Source: Verrucomicrobiales bacterium (GTDB lineage Bacteria; Verrucomicrobiota; Verrucomicrobiia; Limisphaerales; CAIMTB01). Taken from it: DNA of 64,000 bases. Numbering within the stretch: the first letter of the stretch is position 1; each line of letters starts with the position of its first letter. The notes under the pieces were generated by a model that saw only the letters and a program-made list of their open reading frames with translations, did not search any database and had not been told where the DNA came from. The stretch is from the NCBI GenBank assembly GCA_016795425.1, contig JAEUHG010000014.1, positions 28,674-92,673 on the forward strand, given 5' to 3'. Positions 1-8,340 of this stretch are shown here, one piece after another. Both the position numbers and the translations under genes were made by a program.

Positions 1-592
1 GCAGGTGGATGATTTCGGTCGAAGACGTCTCCATCTCCAGCAACACGTCGTTCAACCGAGAGACCAGGAAATTATGCGCGACATACGCCGGCACAGCCAC
101 CGCCAGGCCGGCTCCCAGACAGATCAATCCCTGCCACATCCCGGCGGCAAACTCCGGCGGCTGCAGGGGAAGACCCGTCACCTGGACGCGCCAAAACACC
201 CTCATGAAGCCCAGCACGGCACCGAACAAACCCATCAAGGGCGCTATTTGAGCGACGGTGGCCAGGACCCCCAGCTTCTCCTCGAGCCGTGGCACTTCCA
301 CCAAACCCGCTTCTTCCAGTGCCTCCCGCATTCCCTCGCGCCCACGTTCACGATTGAGGATCGCCACTTTCACCATGCGCGCCACCGGCCCAGGAGTCGC
401 GTCACAGATCGAAACCGCTTCGACGATGTTCTCGCGCTTGAGGACATTCTTCACGCCGTTCAGGAACTCGAGGGAATTGATCTGGGCACGGTGATAGTGC
501 AGCAGGCGCTCGATGAAGACGGCGACCGCCACCGCACCGGTGACCAGGATCAACCAGAACACCCAGCCGCCCTTTGCCAACAGAAGAGGCAT
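1..592 (-). CDS. MotA/TolQ/ExbB-family proton channel protein, 3' end cut by window edge
   Basis: The minus-strand frame opens with ATG at 592 (MPLLLAKGGWVFWLILVTG) and stays open for 197 codons to the window edge. It begins with a hydrophobic segment (residues 8-24) ending in FIERLLHYHRA, typical of ExbB/TolQ. A cytoplasmic helical stretch follows, then two more membrane segments around APLMGLFGAVLGFMRVF and LICLGAGLAVAVPAYVAH. This is the three-TM arrangement of the family, and LMGLFGAVLGFM is its conserved TM2 motif. Such proteins form the stator of Ton/Tol-type systems and use the proton gradient to drive an outer-membrane task. No ExbD/TolR partner is visible; it would lie off the left edge. 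The gene is divergent from argA with 134 bp between starts. Confidence 0.85.
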   Translation of the reverse strand, partial: MPLLLAKGGWVFWLILVTGAVAVAVFIERLLHYHRAQINSLEFLNGVKNVLKRENIVEAVSICDATPGPVARMVKVAILNRERGREGMREALEEAGLVEVPRLEEKLGVLATVAQIAPLMGLFGAVLGFMRVFWRVQVTGLPLQPPEFAAGMWQGLICLGAGLAVAVPAYVAHNFLVSRLNDVLLEMETSSTEIIHL

Positions 593-726
593 GCGCCTGC
601 ATAGCGACCCCACCCCGCTCCCTTCAAGGTGCATTTCATCCTGATCACGGTTTTCCGTTGCCAGCGGCGCCCCGCACCTTCACTAAATCGCGGGTGCCGG
701 CGCCGTTTCCGGCCTATCCAAGCTCA

Positions 727-2007
727 GTGAAGCCCACCGACCTCCGCGGTATTCTCCGCTACATTCCACGGTTCCGCGAACGAACCTTCGTCCTCAGTGC
801 CGATGCCGCCGTCGTCATGGACGAGAACTTCGCCAACATCCTCCTCGATATCGCGGTCCTTCGCTCCCTCAACATCCGGGTCGTCATTGTCCACGGCGCC
901 GCGGCCATGATCCGCCTGCTCGGGGCCGAGGCCAATGTCTCCCCATCCAATCTCGACGGTGCCGGCATCACCGACGAAGGCACCCTGAAGCTCTCCCTGA
1001 CCGCCGCCAACCGGCTCACTCACGAGATTCTCGAGGGGCTCTCCACCAACGATCTGCGCGCGGCCTCCACCAACGCGGTCATCGCCCATCCCCTCGGCAT
1101 CATCGGCGGAGTCGATCATCTCTATACGGGCAAAGTCGAACGCGTGGATGGGGAGATGCTCCAGGGCCTGCTCACCCAGGGCATTATTCCGGTCGTTCCA
1201 CCCCTGGGATTCGACGGCGAGGGCCGCACCTACCGCGTCAATTCCGACGCCATCGCCGTCGCGCTGGGAGAGGCACTCAAGGCCGCCAAGATCATTTATA
1301 TCACCAGTCGCGACGGACTAAGCTGCGGAGGTCGACTCATTCGTCAGATTCTGGCGAGCGAATTGGAGCAACTCCTGATCCGGCAACGCGCTGACTTCCC
1401 CCCCGAACTCCTTCCCAAAGCCCAGTTCGCCGCGCAAGCCTGCCGCGCAGGCGTGCCCCGCGTTCACGTCATCAATGGCTGCCTCGATGAGGCCCTGCTT
1501 GCCGAGGTGTTCTCCAACGAAGGCATCGGCACCCTCGTCTATGCCAATGAATACGAGCAAATCCGCCGCGCCTTGAAAAAGGACATCCGCCAGCTGCTCC
1601 TGCTCACCCAGAAATCCGTCGATAGCGCCGAACTGATGAAACGGTCGCGCGCAGAAATCGAGCGGCAGATCAGCGACTACTACCTCTATGAAATCGACCG
1701 CAACCCGGTCGCCTGTGTCGCCCTGCATTTGTACCCGGAACAATCCAAAGCGGAACTGGCCTACTTGTTCGTCGCCCCGGCCCACGAGAACCAGGGTATC
1801 GGCCGAAAACTCATCCAGTTCGCCGAAGCCAAGGCCCGGGAAGCCGGGGTGCAGAATCTGATCGCCCTCTCCACTCAGGCCTTCACCTATTTCCAATCCA
1901 AGGCGGGTTTCGTCGAGGGCACTCCCGAAGACCTCCCCCCCTCGCGCCGCGAGCGCTACGACAACAGCGGTCGCAAATCCAAGGTCCTGGTGAAGCGACT
2001 CACGTGA
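727..2007 (+). CDS. argA: N-acetylglutamate synthase (amino-acid kinase fold plus GNAT domain)
   Basis: This enzyme makes N-acetylglutamate from glutamate and acetyl-CoA, the first step of arginine synthesis. The N-terminal ~290 residues form an amino-acid-kinase (ArgB-like) domain, seen in VVIVHGAAAMIRLLG, in GKVERVDGEMLQGLL and in the later ALGEALKAAKIIYIT. The C-terminal ~140 residues are a GNAT acetyltransferase with the acetyl-CoA loop ENQGIGRKLI near residues 354-363 and the terminal ALSTQAFTYFQSKAGF motif. The frame is open upstream to 574, but homology starts at KPTDLRGILRYIPRF. I therefore chose the GTG at 727, giving 426 residues, close to the ~440 usual for ArgA. An L,D-transpeptidase gene follows after 6 bp. 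Confidence 0.9.
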   Translation: MKPTDLRGILRYIPRFRERTFVLSADAAVVMDENFANILLDIAVLRSLNIRVVIVHGAAAMIRLLGAEANVSPSNLDGAGITDEGTLKLSLTAANRLTHEILEGLSTNDLRAASTNAVIAHPLGIIGGVDHLYTGKVERVDGEMLQGLLTQGIIPVVPPLGFDGEGRTYRVNSDAIAVALGEALKAAKIIYITSRDGLSCGGRLIRQILASELEQLLIRQRADFPPELLPKAQFAAQACRAGVPRVHVINGCLDEALLAEVFSNEGIGTLVYANEYEQIRRALKKDIRQLLLLTQKSVDSAELMKRSRAEIERQISDYYLYEIDRNPVACVALHLYPEQSKAELAYLFVAPAHENQGIGRKLIQFAEAKAREAGVQNLIALSTQAFTYFQSKAGFVEGTPEDLPPSRRERYDNSGRKSKVLVKRLT

Positions 2008-2013
2008 CGCCGC

Positions 2014-2601
2014 ATGCAACCGCGACGCGGAGACCTCCGATTACCTGCGGATTTCGCCCTCGCCTGCCGCCGCCTTGGACGCCGTCCCACGCATCACGTC
2101 CTGGTCGTCTCCGTTGCTCGACAGCACGTTCGTTGGTATCGGCGCTCCACGTCCGCCGATGAAACCGCCGGTCATGGACTGGGCCCCCACTGCCTCCACC
2201 GGATCCTCCGAGCGTCCACCTCGCGGTTCGGAATCGGTCAGGTTCGCGACTCGAATCGCACCCCGCTCGGACTTCATTGCATCGCCCGCAAGATCGGGGC
2301 CGGATGGCCGGTCGGAACGGTGTTTCGTGCCCGGGTGCCGGTCGGATTCACCTGGAAGGGTTTGCCGGCGGCCACCATCGCCCATCGCATCCTATGGTTG
2401 GAGGGACTCGATCCGGGCTTTAACCGCGGCGGGCAGGTCGACACCAGGAGCCGGTACATCTACATCCATGGGCTCGCCGATGAACCCACCTTGGGTCGCC
2501 CGGCGTCGCATGGGTGCGTTCATCTGGCTGCCGACGATTTGATCCGGCTGCACAACCAGGTACCCGCCGAAACATTGGTCTGGATCACAGCGGGCCCCTG
2601 A
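2014..2601 (+). CDS. L,D-transpeptidase (YkuD family)
   Basis: Enzymes of this family form 3-3 cross-links in peptidoglycan or anchor proteins to it. The 195-residue protein carries the YkuD signature: an upstream His in YIYIHG and the catalytic SHGCVHL with Cys168. The domain seems to begin at THHVLVVSVARQHVRWY (residue ~26). No clear signal peptide is present, so export or a missed start is unresolved. The N-terminal residues 1-25 are Arg-rich and not recognisable. The ATG lies 6 bp after the argA stop, so co-transcription with argA is likely although no metabolic link is obvious. The gene ends 18 bp from the convergent lipoprotein gene. Confidence 0.82.
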   Translation: MQPRRGDLRLPADFALACRRLGRRPTHHVLVVSVARQHVRWYRRSTSADETAGHGLGPHCLHRILRASTSRFGIGQVRDSNRTPLGLHCIARKIGAGWPVGTVFRARVPVGFTWKGLPAATIAHRILWLEGLDPGFNRGGQVDTRSRYIYIHGLADEPTLGRPASHGCVHLAADDLIRLHNQVPAETLVWITAGP

Positions 2602-2619
2602 TCCCGCATATAGTTCTCG

Positions 2620-3267
2620 TCACCGGTCGGGCGTCACCGTCGGCGCCTTCTCACCCAAATAAGGCAGCGCGGCCCGCGCCGGCTGCGCAATCCGAGGGTC
2701 GGCATGGTCCGCTAATTCAAGCAGGCGCTGACGCGTCTCCACCTCCGTCGTGGCGAACACGGGACCCCCTTGTTGGAGTCCCGACACCCAGCCTTCGATC
2801 GCGGCCCCGACATAGCTCGCTCTCGTGCAGCATTCGCGGTGAGACAATTCGCGCGCAAAAGCCAGCAGCTCGGCGGGCTTGCGTCCGGCACCGACCCATT
2901 CTGCCGAGACCCTGAGCAAGCGGTGCATCGCGGGTTGATCCCACTTCTCCCGCGCCGCCGCCGCCATGACTTCGGCGAAGAATGCATACTCCCTGCCGCG
3001 CACCGCGCCGTGCAACCGGGTCCATGCATCACTCTCCTCCGCGCCCAATGCCAGTCCCAGTGCCACCGAATCTTCCAAACCCATCGACGATTCCATCGGC
3101 GTCGCGGCGGTGGGTAAGGCGGGGGCTGGACTTCGAGCGGCGTCGCGGTCCTTCGACGCGGGAGCGACGCAACCCAGCCAGCTGGAAACCAAACCGAGCA
3201 CCAGGCATCCCCGCCAGTCGGGCACCCCCCCCAGGCGTCGCGATGGCCGATAAGAAATCGAGGTCAC
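2620..3267 (-). CDS. putative lipoprotein of unknown function (HEAT-like helical)
   Basis: I do not recognise this family. The frame is open further upstream, but the GTG at 3267 lies one base after the stop of the preceding gene (TGA-a-GTG). It gives an N-terminus with basic residues, a hydrophobic stretch CLVLGLVSSWLGC and a lipobox-like L-G-C, so a membrane-anchored lipoprotein of 215 residues is inferred. The position two residues before the Cys is normal, but the Trp before it makes the lipobox imperfect. The rest is rich in Ala, Arg, Glu and Leu and looks helical, ending in DHADPRIAQPARAALPYLG, reminiscent of a HEAT-type repeat. It is the last gene of the five-gene minus-strand operon. 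Confidence 0.6.
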   Translation of the reverse strand: MTSISYRPSRRLGGVPDWRGCLVLGLVSSWLGCVAPASKDRDAARSPAPALPTAATPMESSMGLEDSVALGLALGAEESDAWTRLHGAVRGREYAFFAEVMAAAAREKWDQPAMHRLLRVSAEWVGAGRKPAELLAFARELSHRECCTRASYVGAAIEGWVSGLQQGGPVFATTEVETRQRLLELADHADPRIAQPARAALPYLGEKAPTVTPDR

Positions 3268-3268
3268 T

Positions 3269-4654
3269 TCATCTATCCGGACCGGAACGCCGCACCTGCT
3301 TGAGGTGTTCGGCGCCGATCTGGAGCATGCCGAGCAAGGGCGATTCAACCCGCAACGATTCCTTGCCGAACTCCAGGCGGCGGGCGCGCAGTTCCGAACC
3401 GTTCTGGAGAACGACTCGAAACGGCGCATCCTCCGCCTCGACCGCCGCGATCTGCAACACCCCGGCCTCGCTACCCGCCGCGAACTTCCGAAAGCCAAAC
3501 AGCAATGAACTCATCGTCAGCGTGTTGGTTGAGAAACCCCGCATGCTGCCGTCGAGAAAATCACCGTCCAAAAGCAGCAGGCCCGGACGCAACACGTCCA
3601 GACGTTGCTCCAAATCGGGCGAGACCGGCACGAAATCAATACGGGCAAGGTTCAGCACCGAAACCAGCGCCCCACGCATCGCGCCACCCAGTCGGATGAC
3701 CGACTCGTCCGCCGACTCGATGGGGGACACGAGGACCGAGCCGCCACGAAAATGCAGCCGCGGAAAACCGCTGGCGGGTATGTATCCCAGACCTTTGGCT
3801 CCGACCGTTGGACTGCGAAACACGGCGGACACCAGCCCGGTCTCGGATCCGCTCGTCACGACCATCCCCGCTCGCACATTCTGTCCAAGATTCACGTTGC
3901 CGCGACCCAGGCCGTCCCATTGAAGGCCGTCGCCAGACACCTCCGCCACCACCGCGCCGCCCACCCTCCCGAGGCGAAGCCAAACGGGCAGAGTCTGGGT
4001 CACATTGGTGAAACGCATGGTCATCCCGCTGGCGATCTGGCGGTACAGGAAGACGATGCCCGAGCCCGGGCGATGCCCGACAAATGCGTATGCCGCAGCC
4101 TCGCCGAGGTTGTCGCGCAAGATCAGGCCCGCCAGCGACTCGGGTGATGTTCCGTCAAATGATTCCAGCTTCGCCACCACCTGACCGGACAACTCCAAGG
4201 GCCGCTGGGCAACATAACAGGCATCCGCATTCCCCTGCATGCCCCGACCGCCGCCGGTAATCCGCCAGGCGCCGTCAGGTTCCTCGGAAACCTTCCCGGC
4301 TGGTGCGGTCCCGATCGAGGCCCCGGCCCAGCCCGACGCCAGCTTGGGAGCCGGCGGCCGCTCAGCCGCTGCCGGAAGCGACTCGTTGGAATCAGCTGAA
4401 CCCGGCCCCGCGAAACTCAATTCCAGCAGCTGGTCCAACGGCACGGTCACTGGATCCCCCGCGGCCGGCTGCACCTGCACCCCGTCCGGAACCAACGCGA
4501 CGTTGCCCTGGTGCGTTTGACCACCCGAAGTGCGCGCTGTTCCCGGCCTGGCCGCTGCTGCCAGCGACGGTCCCCCACCGCCGACGATAGCCAACGCGAA
4601 CAGGAGGAAAATCGGGATCCGCCTCAACGCTGATAAATCGGTACGTAATTCCAT
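3269..4654 (-). CDS. secreted protein with concanavalin-like (DUF1349-type) central domain
   Basis: The product is about 461 residues. After a signal peptide (LRRIPIFLLFALAIVGGG ending near SLAAAA) comes a short beta segment (GNVALVPDGVQVQPAAGD). A beta-sandwich region of about 180 residues follows, with motifs of secreted DUF1349/laminin-G-like domains (LAGLILRDN, YAFVGHRPGSGIVFLYRQ, LPVWLRLGRVGGAVVAEVS). The C-terminus has the NGSELRARRLEFGKESLRV / LGMLQIGAEHLKQVRR pattern, a small beta-repeat often seen in secreted PVC proteins. Function is unknown; a carbohydrate or surface-binding role is only inference. ATG 4654 overlaps the upstream gene by 31 bp. A TTG at 4627, overlapping the upstream TGA, would give a neater signal peptide and is a real alternative. 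Confidence 0.62.
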   Translation of the reverse strand: MELRTDLSALRRIPIFLLFALAIVGGGGPSLAAAARPGTARTSGGQTHQGNVALVPDGVQVQPAAGDPVTVPLDQLLELSFAGPGSADSNESLPAAAERPPAPKLASGWAGASIGTAPAGKVSEEPDGAWRITGGGRGMQGNADACYVAQRPLELSGQVVAKLESFDGTSPESLAGLILRDNLGEAAAYAFVGHRPGSGIVFLYRQIASGMTMRFTNVTQTLPVWLRLGRVGGAVVAEVSGDGLQWDGLGRGNVNLGQNVRAGMVVTSGSETGLVSAVFRSPTVGAKGLGYIPASGFPRLHFRGGSVLVSPIESADESVIRLGGAMRGALVSVLNLARIDFVPVSPDLEQRLDVLRPGLLLLDGDFLDGSMRGFSTNTLTMSSLLFGFRKFAAGSEAGVLQIAAVEAEDAPFRVVLQNGSELRARRLEFGKESLRVESPLLGMLQIGAEHLKQVRRSGPDR

Positions 4655-5727
4655 GGCATCGCCAGTACCCCGACGTAAACCGCTGTCGCGTAGATCGGAC
4701 CCAGCCCGTTCGAACCCATGTCGATCGAACCGTCCCAATACGCCTTGTCTCCCTCACGCACCACTTGGCGCATCAATTGATTTCGAATCCGCGGATACCA
4801 GAATTTCCAGGCGTCAGAGCCCACCATGTACTGCGCCGGCACCGCATAGAACGTCCCGTAGGTGAACCACTCGCGTTGTCCGAAGTTCTTGGTGAGATAC
4901 TCCGAACCTCGCTTGACCAACGGATCGTCGTACAGCCCGCACACCTGGAGCGAATAAATCGCCGCTGCCGTCCGCGCATATCCGGGTGCCCGATTGCCGG
5001 GCTGGTAGGTGAACCCGCCCGAAGCAGCGTCGTAGCAGGCCTTCACGTAACGGACGGCCCGCTCGATGGTCTCCTGGGGCACGTCAATTCCCGCGTTCTT
5101 CGCCGCCCGCAAGCCAACCACCTGAAGCACCGTCACCGACACATCGGCATCCTGAGCTATCGGACGGTAACGCCAACCCCCTTCGGGATTCTGGGAGCTG
5201 ATGATCAGTTTGATGGCTCGATCCAGCTTCGGCTTGATGTCGGCCGCCTGTGTCTGCCCGTACAACTCGGCGAGAGCGATCGTCGCCACCCCGTGGTTGT
5301 ACATGTACTGCCCAAGGGATCGATCCCCGAACGTCCCGTCCGGCTTCGCTGCCTCCAACAGGTATTGCAGCCCAAGTCGTGCCACCTTCCCCTGCTCGCC
5401 TTCTCCGGGCAGATGACCCGCCGCCAGGAATCCCATCAGCGTGTAGGCCGTCATCGCCACCGGGTGCCGGCGTTCGAAATCCGTCACTCCCCACGAACCG
5501 TTCGGCAGCTGCTTCGACGCCAGGTAACGGATTGCCCCCTGAATGACACTCTCTGTCGCCGCGTCCACGGTCGGCGTCTTGCCATCATCCAGAGGAATCA
5601 TTCCCGCCGCGGCGGCAGCGGCGCTGATTCCACCCGTCGTCGGTCCAGGTGCCGGCGCAGGTGCCTGGGCGATCGCGGAAACCGCCCCGCACACGAGGAG
5701 GAGAGCATTCACCCACAACGTCTTCAT
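4624..5727 (-). CDS. secreted squalene-cyclase/prenyltransferase-repeat (alpha-toroid) protein
   Basis: This 367-residue protein has a signal peptide (MKTLWVNALLLVCGAVSAIA) and a proline-rich spacer. It then shows tandem alpha-alpha toroid repeats of the prenyltransferase/squalene-oxidase type: YLASKQLPNGSWG, YLLEAAKPDGTFGD, LIISSQNPEGGWRY, YVKACYDAASGGFTY. The QxxxGxW (QW-type) motifs are visible, but no DXDD cyclase motif is, so a triterpene cyclase is unlikely. Secreted toroid proteins of this type are common and largely uncharacterised in Verrucomicrobiota and Planctomycetota. The start codon overlaps the stop of the coiled-coil gene upstream (ATGA), indicating translational coupling and a shared role. 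Confidence 0.75.
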   Translation of the reverse strand: MKTLWVNALLLVCGAVSAIAQAPAPAPGPTTGGISAAAAAAGMIPLDDGKTPTVDAATESVIQGAIRYLASKQLPNGSWGVTDFERRHPVAMTAYTLMGFLAAGHLPGEGEQGKVARLGLQYLLEAAKPDGTFGDRSLGQYMYNHGVATIALAELYGQTQAADIKPKLDRAIKLIISSQNPEGGWRYRPIAQDADVSVTVLQVVGLRAAKNAGIDVPQETIERAVRYVKACYDAASGGFTYQPGNRAPGYARTAAAIYSLQVCGLYDDPLVKRGSEYLTKNFGQREWFTYGTFYAVPAQYMVGSDAWKFWYPRIRNQLMRQVVREGDKAYWDGSIDMGSNGLGPIYATAVYVGVLAMPWNYVPIYQR

Positions 5728-8321
5728 GGCTTGGGTGCGTCCACCTGGTCCGAGAGGTTCTTCAGGTACTGCTCAATCATCGGCGCATACTCCTGGGGAT
5801 ACCGGTCCCCCTGCGATTGCAGAAGCGCCGCTCGTTCGCGCGCCGGCAGACCAATGAATCGTCCCGTGCCAGTCGTGCCGCGCCGCGGCCCTTCGGCGCC
5901 GCCCGCGCCAAAGAAATTACCCGCATCACCAGTGCCTTTGCCTGACCTCGATCCCGGCATCTTGCCACGGCCGCGGCCCTGACCTTGGCCCGCTTGATTC
6001 CCTTCGCCGCCTTGGCCTTCGCCCTGGCCCGGCTGTTGTCCCATGCCGGCCATGGCGAGATCGAGGGCGGCCGCTGCCGCAGCCAAGGCCTCCTGGGCGC
6101 GGCCAGCCTCGCTCGAGGTCGCGGCCTGATCCCCGCCCTCCGCCGCGGCGGCGCCTTCGGTCAACGATTGATCCGCCGCCTGCAAGGGGTCCCGTATCAT
6201 TCGCGGCAAACGCCCCATTCGACCCGACGTTGCCGGTCGAATATGCTGCCCGGCCTTTTGCAGACCCTTGGCGGCTTTGTCCAAGGCCTCCGCGGACATT
6301 GCCTCGTTTACGTCCTGCTGCGCTTCCTTGATCATCTTCGCCAAATCCTCCAGCGCGGCTTCGTCCGGCGGCATGCCCAGCATTTCCTTCAACTGAGCCA
6401 GTCGATCCTCCAATTCACGCTTGGCTCGCATGAGGTTCACCAATGCCTCGTCCTGCGGCGGCCGCGCCTCCGAAGCCCGATCGGAGCCGAGTTCATTCCC
6501 CGCCAGGATCATTTGCACACTGGCATCCCCGAGGTAGGTCGCCGCCTGCGGCGTGCTGGGTGGCACCTTCGATTCGATATCGCGCGTCTCGGCGGCCAGT
6601 TCATTCTGGTCCTTCGACATTTCACCCGCTTTTCGCGTCTCCAGTTTCCGCGCCAAGCGCGCAGTCTCCCCGATCAAACCCTGCTGGCGTTCGATGACTG
6701 CGATCAATCGGGCGAGAAGGTCTTCCAACTCGGCCAATTCCTTTTCCGCAGCCGCTAACTCGGCGAGTTTCTCGTCCAGGGTCGCCAACGCCTTGGATAG
6801 CGCGTCGATGGCGGCCTGCTGCGCCCCGGGGCTGTTGCGCCCCTCACCCAGCGAGCGTTGCGACTTCCTCATTTCGGCAGTGGCGGCGGCGATTTGTTCG
6901 GCCGCTTCCGGAGCGTCCAAGGCCGCCCGCGCCGCGGTGTCGGCCGCTCGATCTCCCAGGTCGCCCTGCGGCGGCGCCAGCGACCGCAGCTTTTCGGCCT
7001 GATTTTCGATGTTTGCGGCGTCGGTCTTCAATTGTTGCTCACGCTTGAGCAGCTCTTCGACGTCGTCGCGGACTTGCTTCAGATTGGAAAGGGGATCCGC
7101 GGCGGCGAGACGCTGCTTCTCCAGGGTATCAATTTTCGCCTGCAACAACCGGCGCGCCGACTCGAGGCGAGCGTTGGCCAGATCCTGATGCGTCGAGGCT
7201 TGGAGCTTGCGCATCCGCAATTCCGCGATTGGACCATCCAGGGCACCGCGAGCCTCTTGCATGCGACCGACCGCCGCTCCCACTTGCTCGGCGGCAGCGC
7301 TGTCCAAACCAGCCACGGTCGCCTTCCATTCGTCGGTGTCATCGATCAGTTCCGCCTGGGCGCGAAGAACGGGATCGAGATTGGGGGCGCGCTCCGGCAA
7401 CTGCAGGGTCGAACCCCGCGTCTCCTCCTGCCGCCCCAGCAGACCCTCAACCGCCCGAACCGCCGCCTGGAGAGCTTCGATTTCGTCGGGTGGCGGCAAC
7501 AACTCCCTCGCGACTTGTCGCATGAGCCGTCGAGCCTCGCGCTGGCGCCCCGATGCGCTCAGCAACTGGCCACCCGACAAATCCGACAGCAGACGTTCCA
7601 TGACGAAGGATAGGCGACCCGCCTCCGCTCCTCCCATGACCGCCGCCGCTCGACCCTCTGATTCCTCATCTTCGCCGCCTTTCCAGGCGCTTAGCCTCTC
7701 CAGCAAGGAGACCACTTCATCGTGCAGCGATTGTTGTTCGCTCAACTGGAGTTGAAGGGAAATGCGATGATTTTCCGCCAGCCACTCCCGCTTCCGGCCG
7801 GCCACGGACATGGCGAGTCCCAGCGTGTCGCGCATGGCAGTATGCTGTCGGGCGGCCAGTTCCTCCAGGCGCGCCGCAACGCCCGCCAATTCCTGCTGCC
7901 GCTGATATTGCAGAAGGATCTGGCGAAGCTTCAGTCCGATGGTCTTCTGGGTGCTGAACGCCTCGAGCAATTGGGTCCGGTGATCCCCCGGGGCCCCGCC
8001 TGACCGCGCGTCGCGCACCAGATTGATCACCCGCGCCATGTCCTCGTCGCTGAGTTGTCCGAGCAGTCCGCGAATGGCCGTCAACAACTGGACTTCTTCC
8101 CCTGCGATGCCGTTGCGGGTGAACTCCTCCAATACGGCATCCAACTGAGCCCCCACCTTTCCGGTCGTGGCCTGCAACTGCTGCTGGCCCACCTCCGCCT
8201 GCACCAATCCCTCGACCGGTGGCGCCGCGGCCCCCGGGCAATGGACCGCCCCGATCAGGGCAAAGGCCAGAACGAGCACCTTCGCACCCCATCTCCAGAC
8301 TTTAGAAAATGTCATCATCAT
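5724..8321 (-). CDS. large secreted coiled-coil protein of a DUF4175-like envelope operon
   Basis: The 865-residue protein has a signal peptide (hydrophobic ~12-31, ending in GAAAPP) and then about 650 residues of heptad-like Ala/Glu/Gln/Leu/Arg sequence, for example LAELAAAEKELAELEDLLA. Gly/Gln-rich low complexity follows at ~770-800 (GMGQQPGQGEGQGGEGNQAG). It ends with RAALLQSQGDRYPQEYAPMI and IEQYLKNLSD. That tail resembles the end of the DUF4175-like protein at 53396-55363 (VPRAYRNAVKGYFDDLK), which suggests common ancestry. It starts 19 bp after the DUF4175-like gene and overlaps the next gene by 4 bp. Three consecutive ATG codons (8321, 8318, 8315) make the exact start uncertain. Function is unknown. 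Confidence 0.7.
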   Translation of the reverse strand: MMMTFSKVWRWGAKVLVLAFALIGAVHCPGAAAPPVEGLVQAEVGQQQLQATTGKVGAQLDAVLEEFTRNGIAGEEVQLLTAIRGLLGQLSDEDMARVINLVRDARSGGAPGDHRTQLLEAFSTQKTIGLKLRQILLQYQRQQELAGVAARLEELAARQHTAMRDTLGLAMSVAGRKREWLAENHRISLQLQLSEQQSLHDEVVSLLERLSAWKGGEDEESEGRAAAVMGGAEAGRLSFVMERLLSDLSGGQLLSASGRQREARRLMRQVARELLPPPDEIEALQAAVRAVEGLLGRQEETRGSTLQLPERAPNLDPVLRAQAELIDDTDEWKATVAGLDSAAAEQVGAAVGRMQEARGALDGPIAELRMRKLQASTHQDLANARLESARRLLQAKIDTLEKQRLAAADPLSNLKQVRDDVEELLKREQQLKTDAANIENQAEKLRSLAPPQGDLGDRAADTAARAALDAPEAAEQIAAATAEMRKSQRSLGEGRNSPGAQQAAIDALSKALATLDEKLAELAAAEKELAELEDLLARLIAVIERQQGLIGETARLARKLETRKAGEMSKDQNELAAETRDIESKVPPSTPQAATYLGDASVQMILAGNELGSDRASEARPPQDEALVNLMRAKRELEDRLAQLKEMLGMPPDEAALEDLAKMIKEAQQDVNEAMSAEALDKAAKGLQKAGQHIRPATSGRMGRLPRMIRDPLQAADQSLTEGAAAAEGGDQAATSSEAGRAQEALAAAAAALDLAMAGMGQQPGQGEGQGGEGNQAGQGQGRGRGKMPGSRSGKGTGDAGNFFGAGGAEGPRRGTTGTGRFIGLPARERAALLQSQGDRYPQEYAPMIEQYLKNLSDQVDAPKP

Positions 8322-8340
8322 GTGGTGGCGCGCACAGCCT

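Noticed and set aside
4624..5727. Triterpene or squalene cyclase
   Set aside because: The protein is exported, is shorter than cyclases and lacks the DXDD motif.
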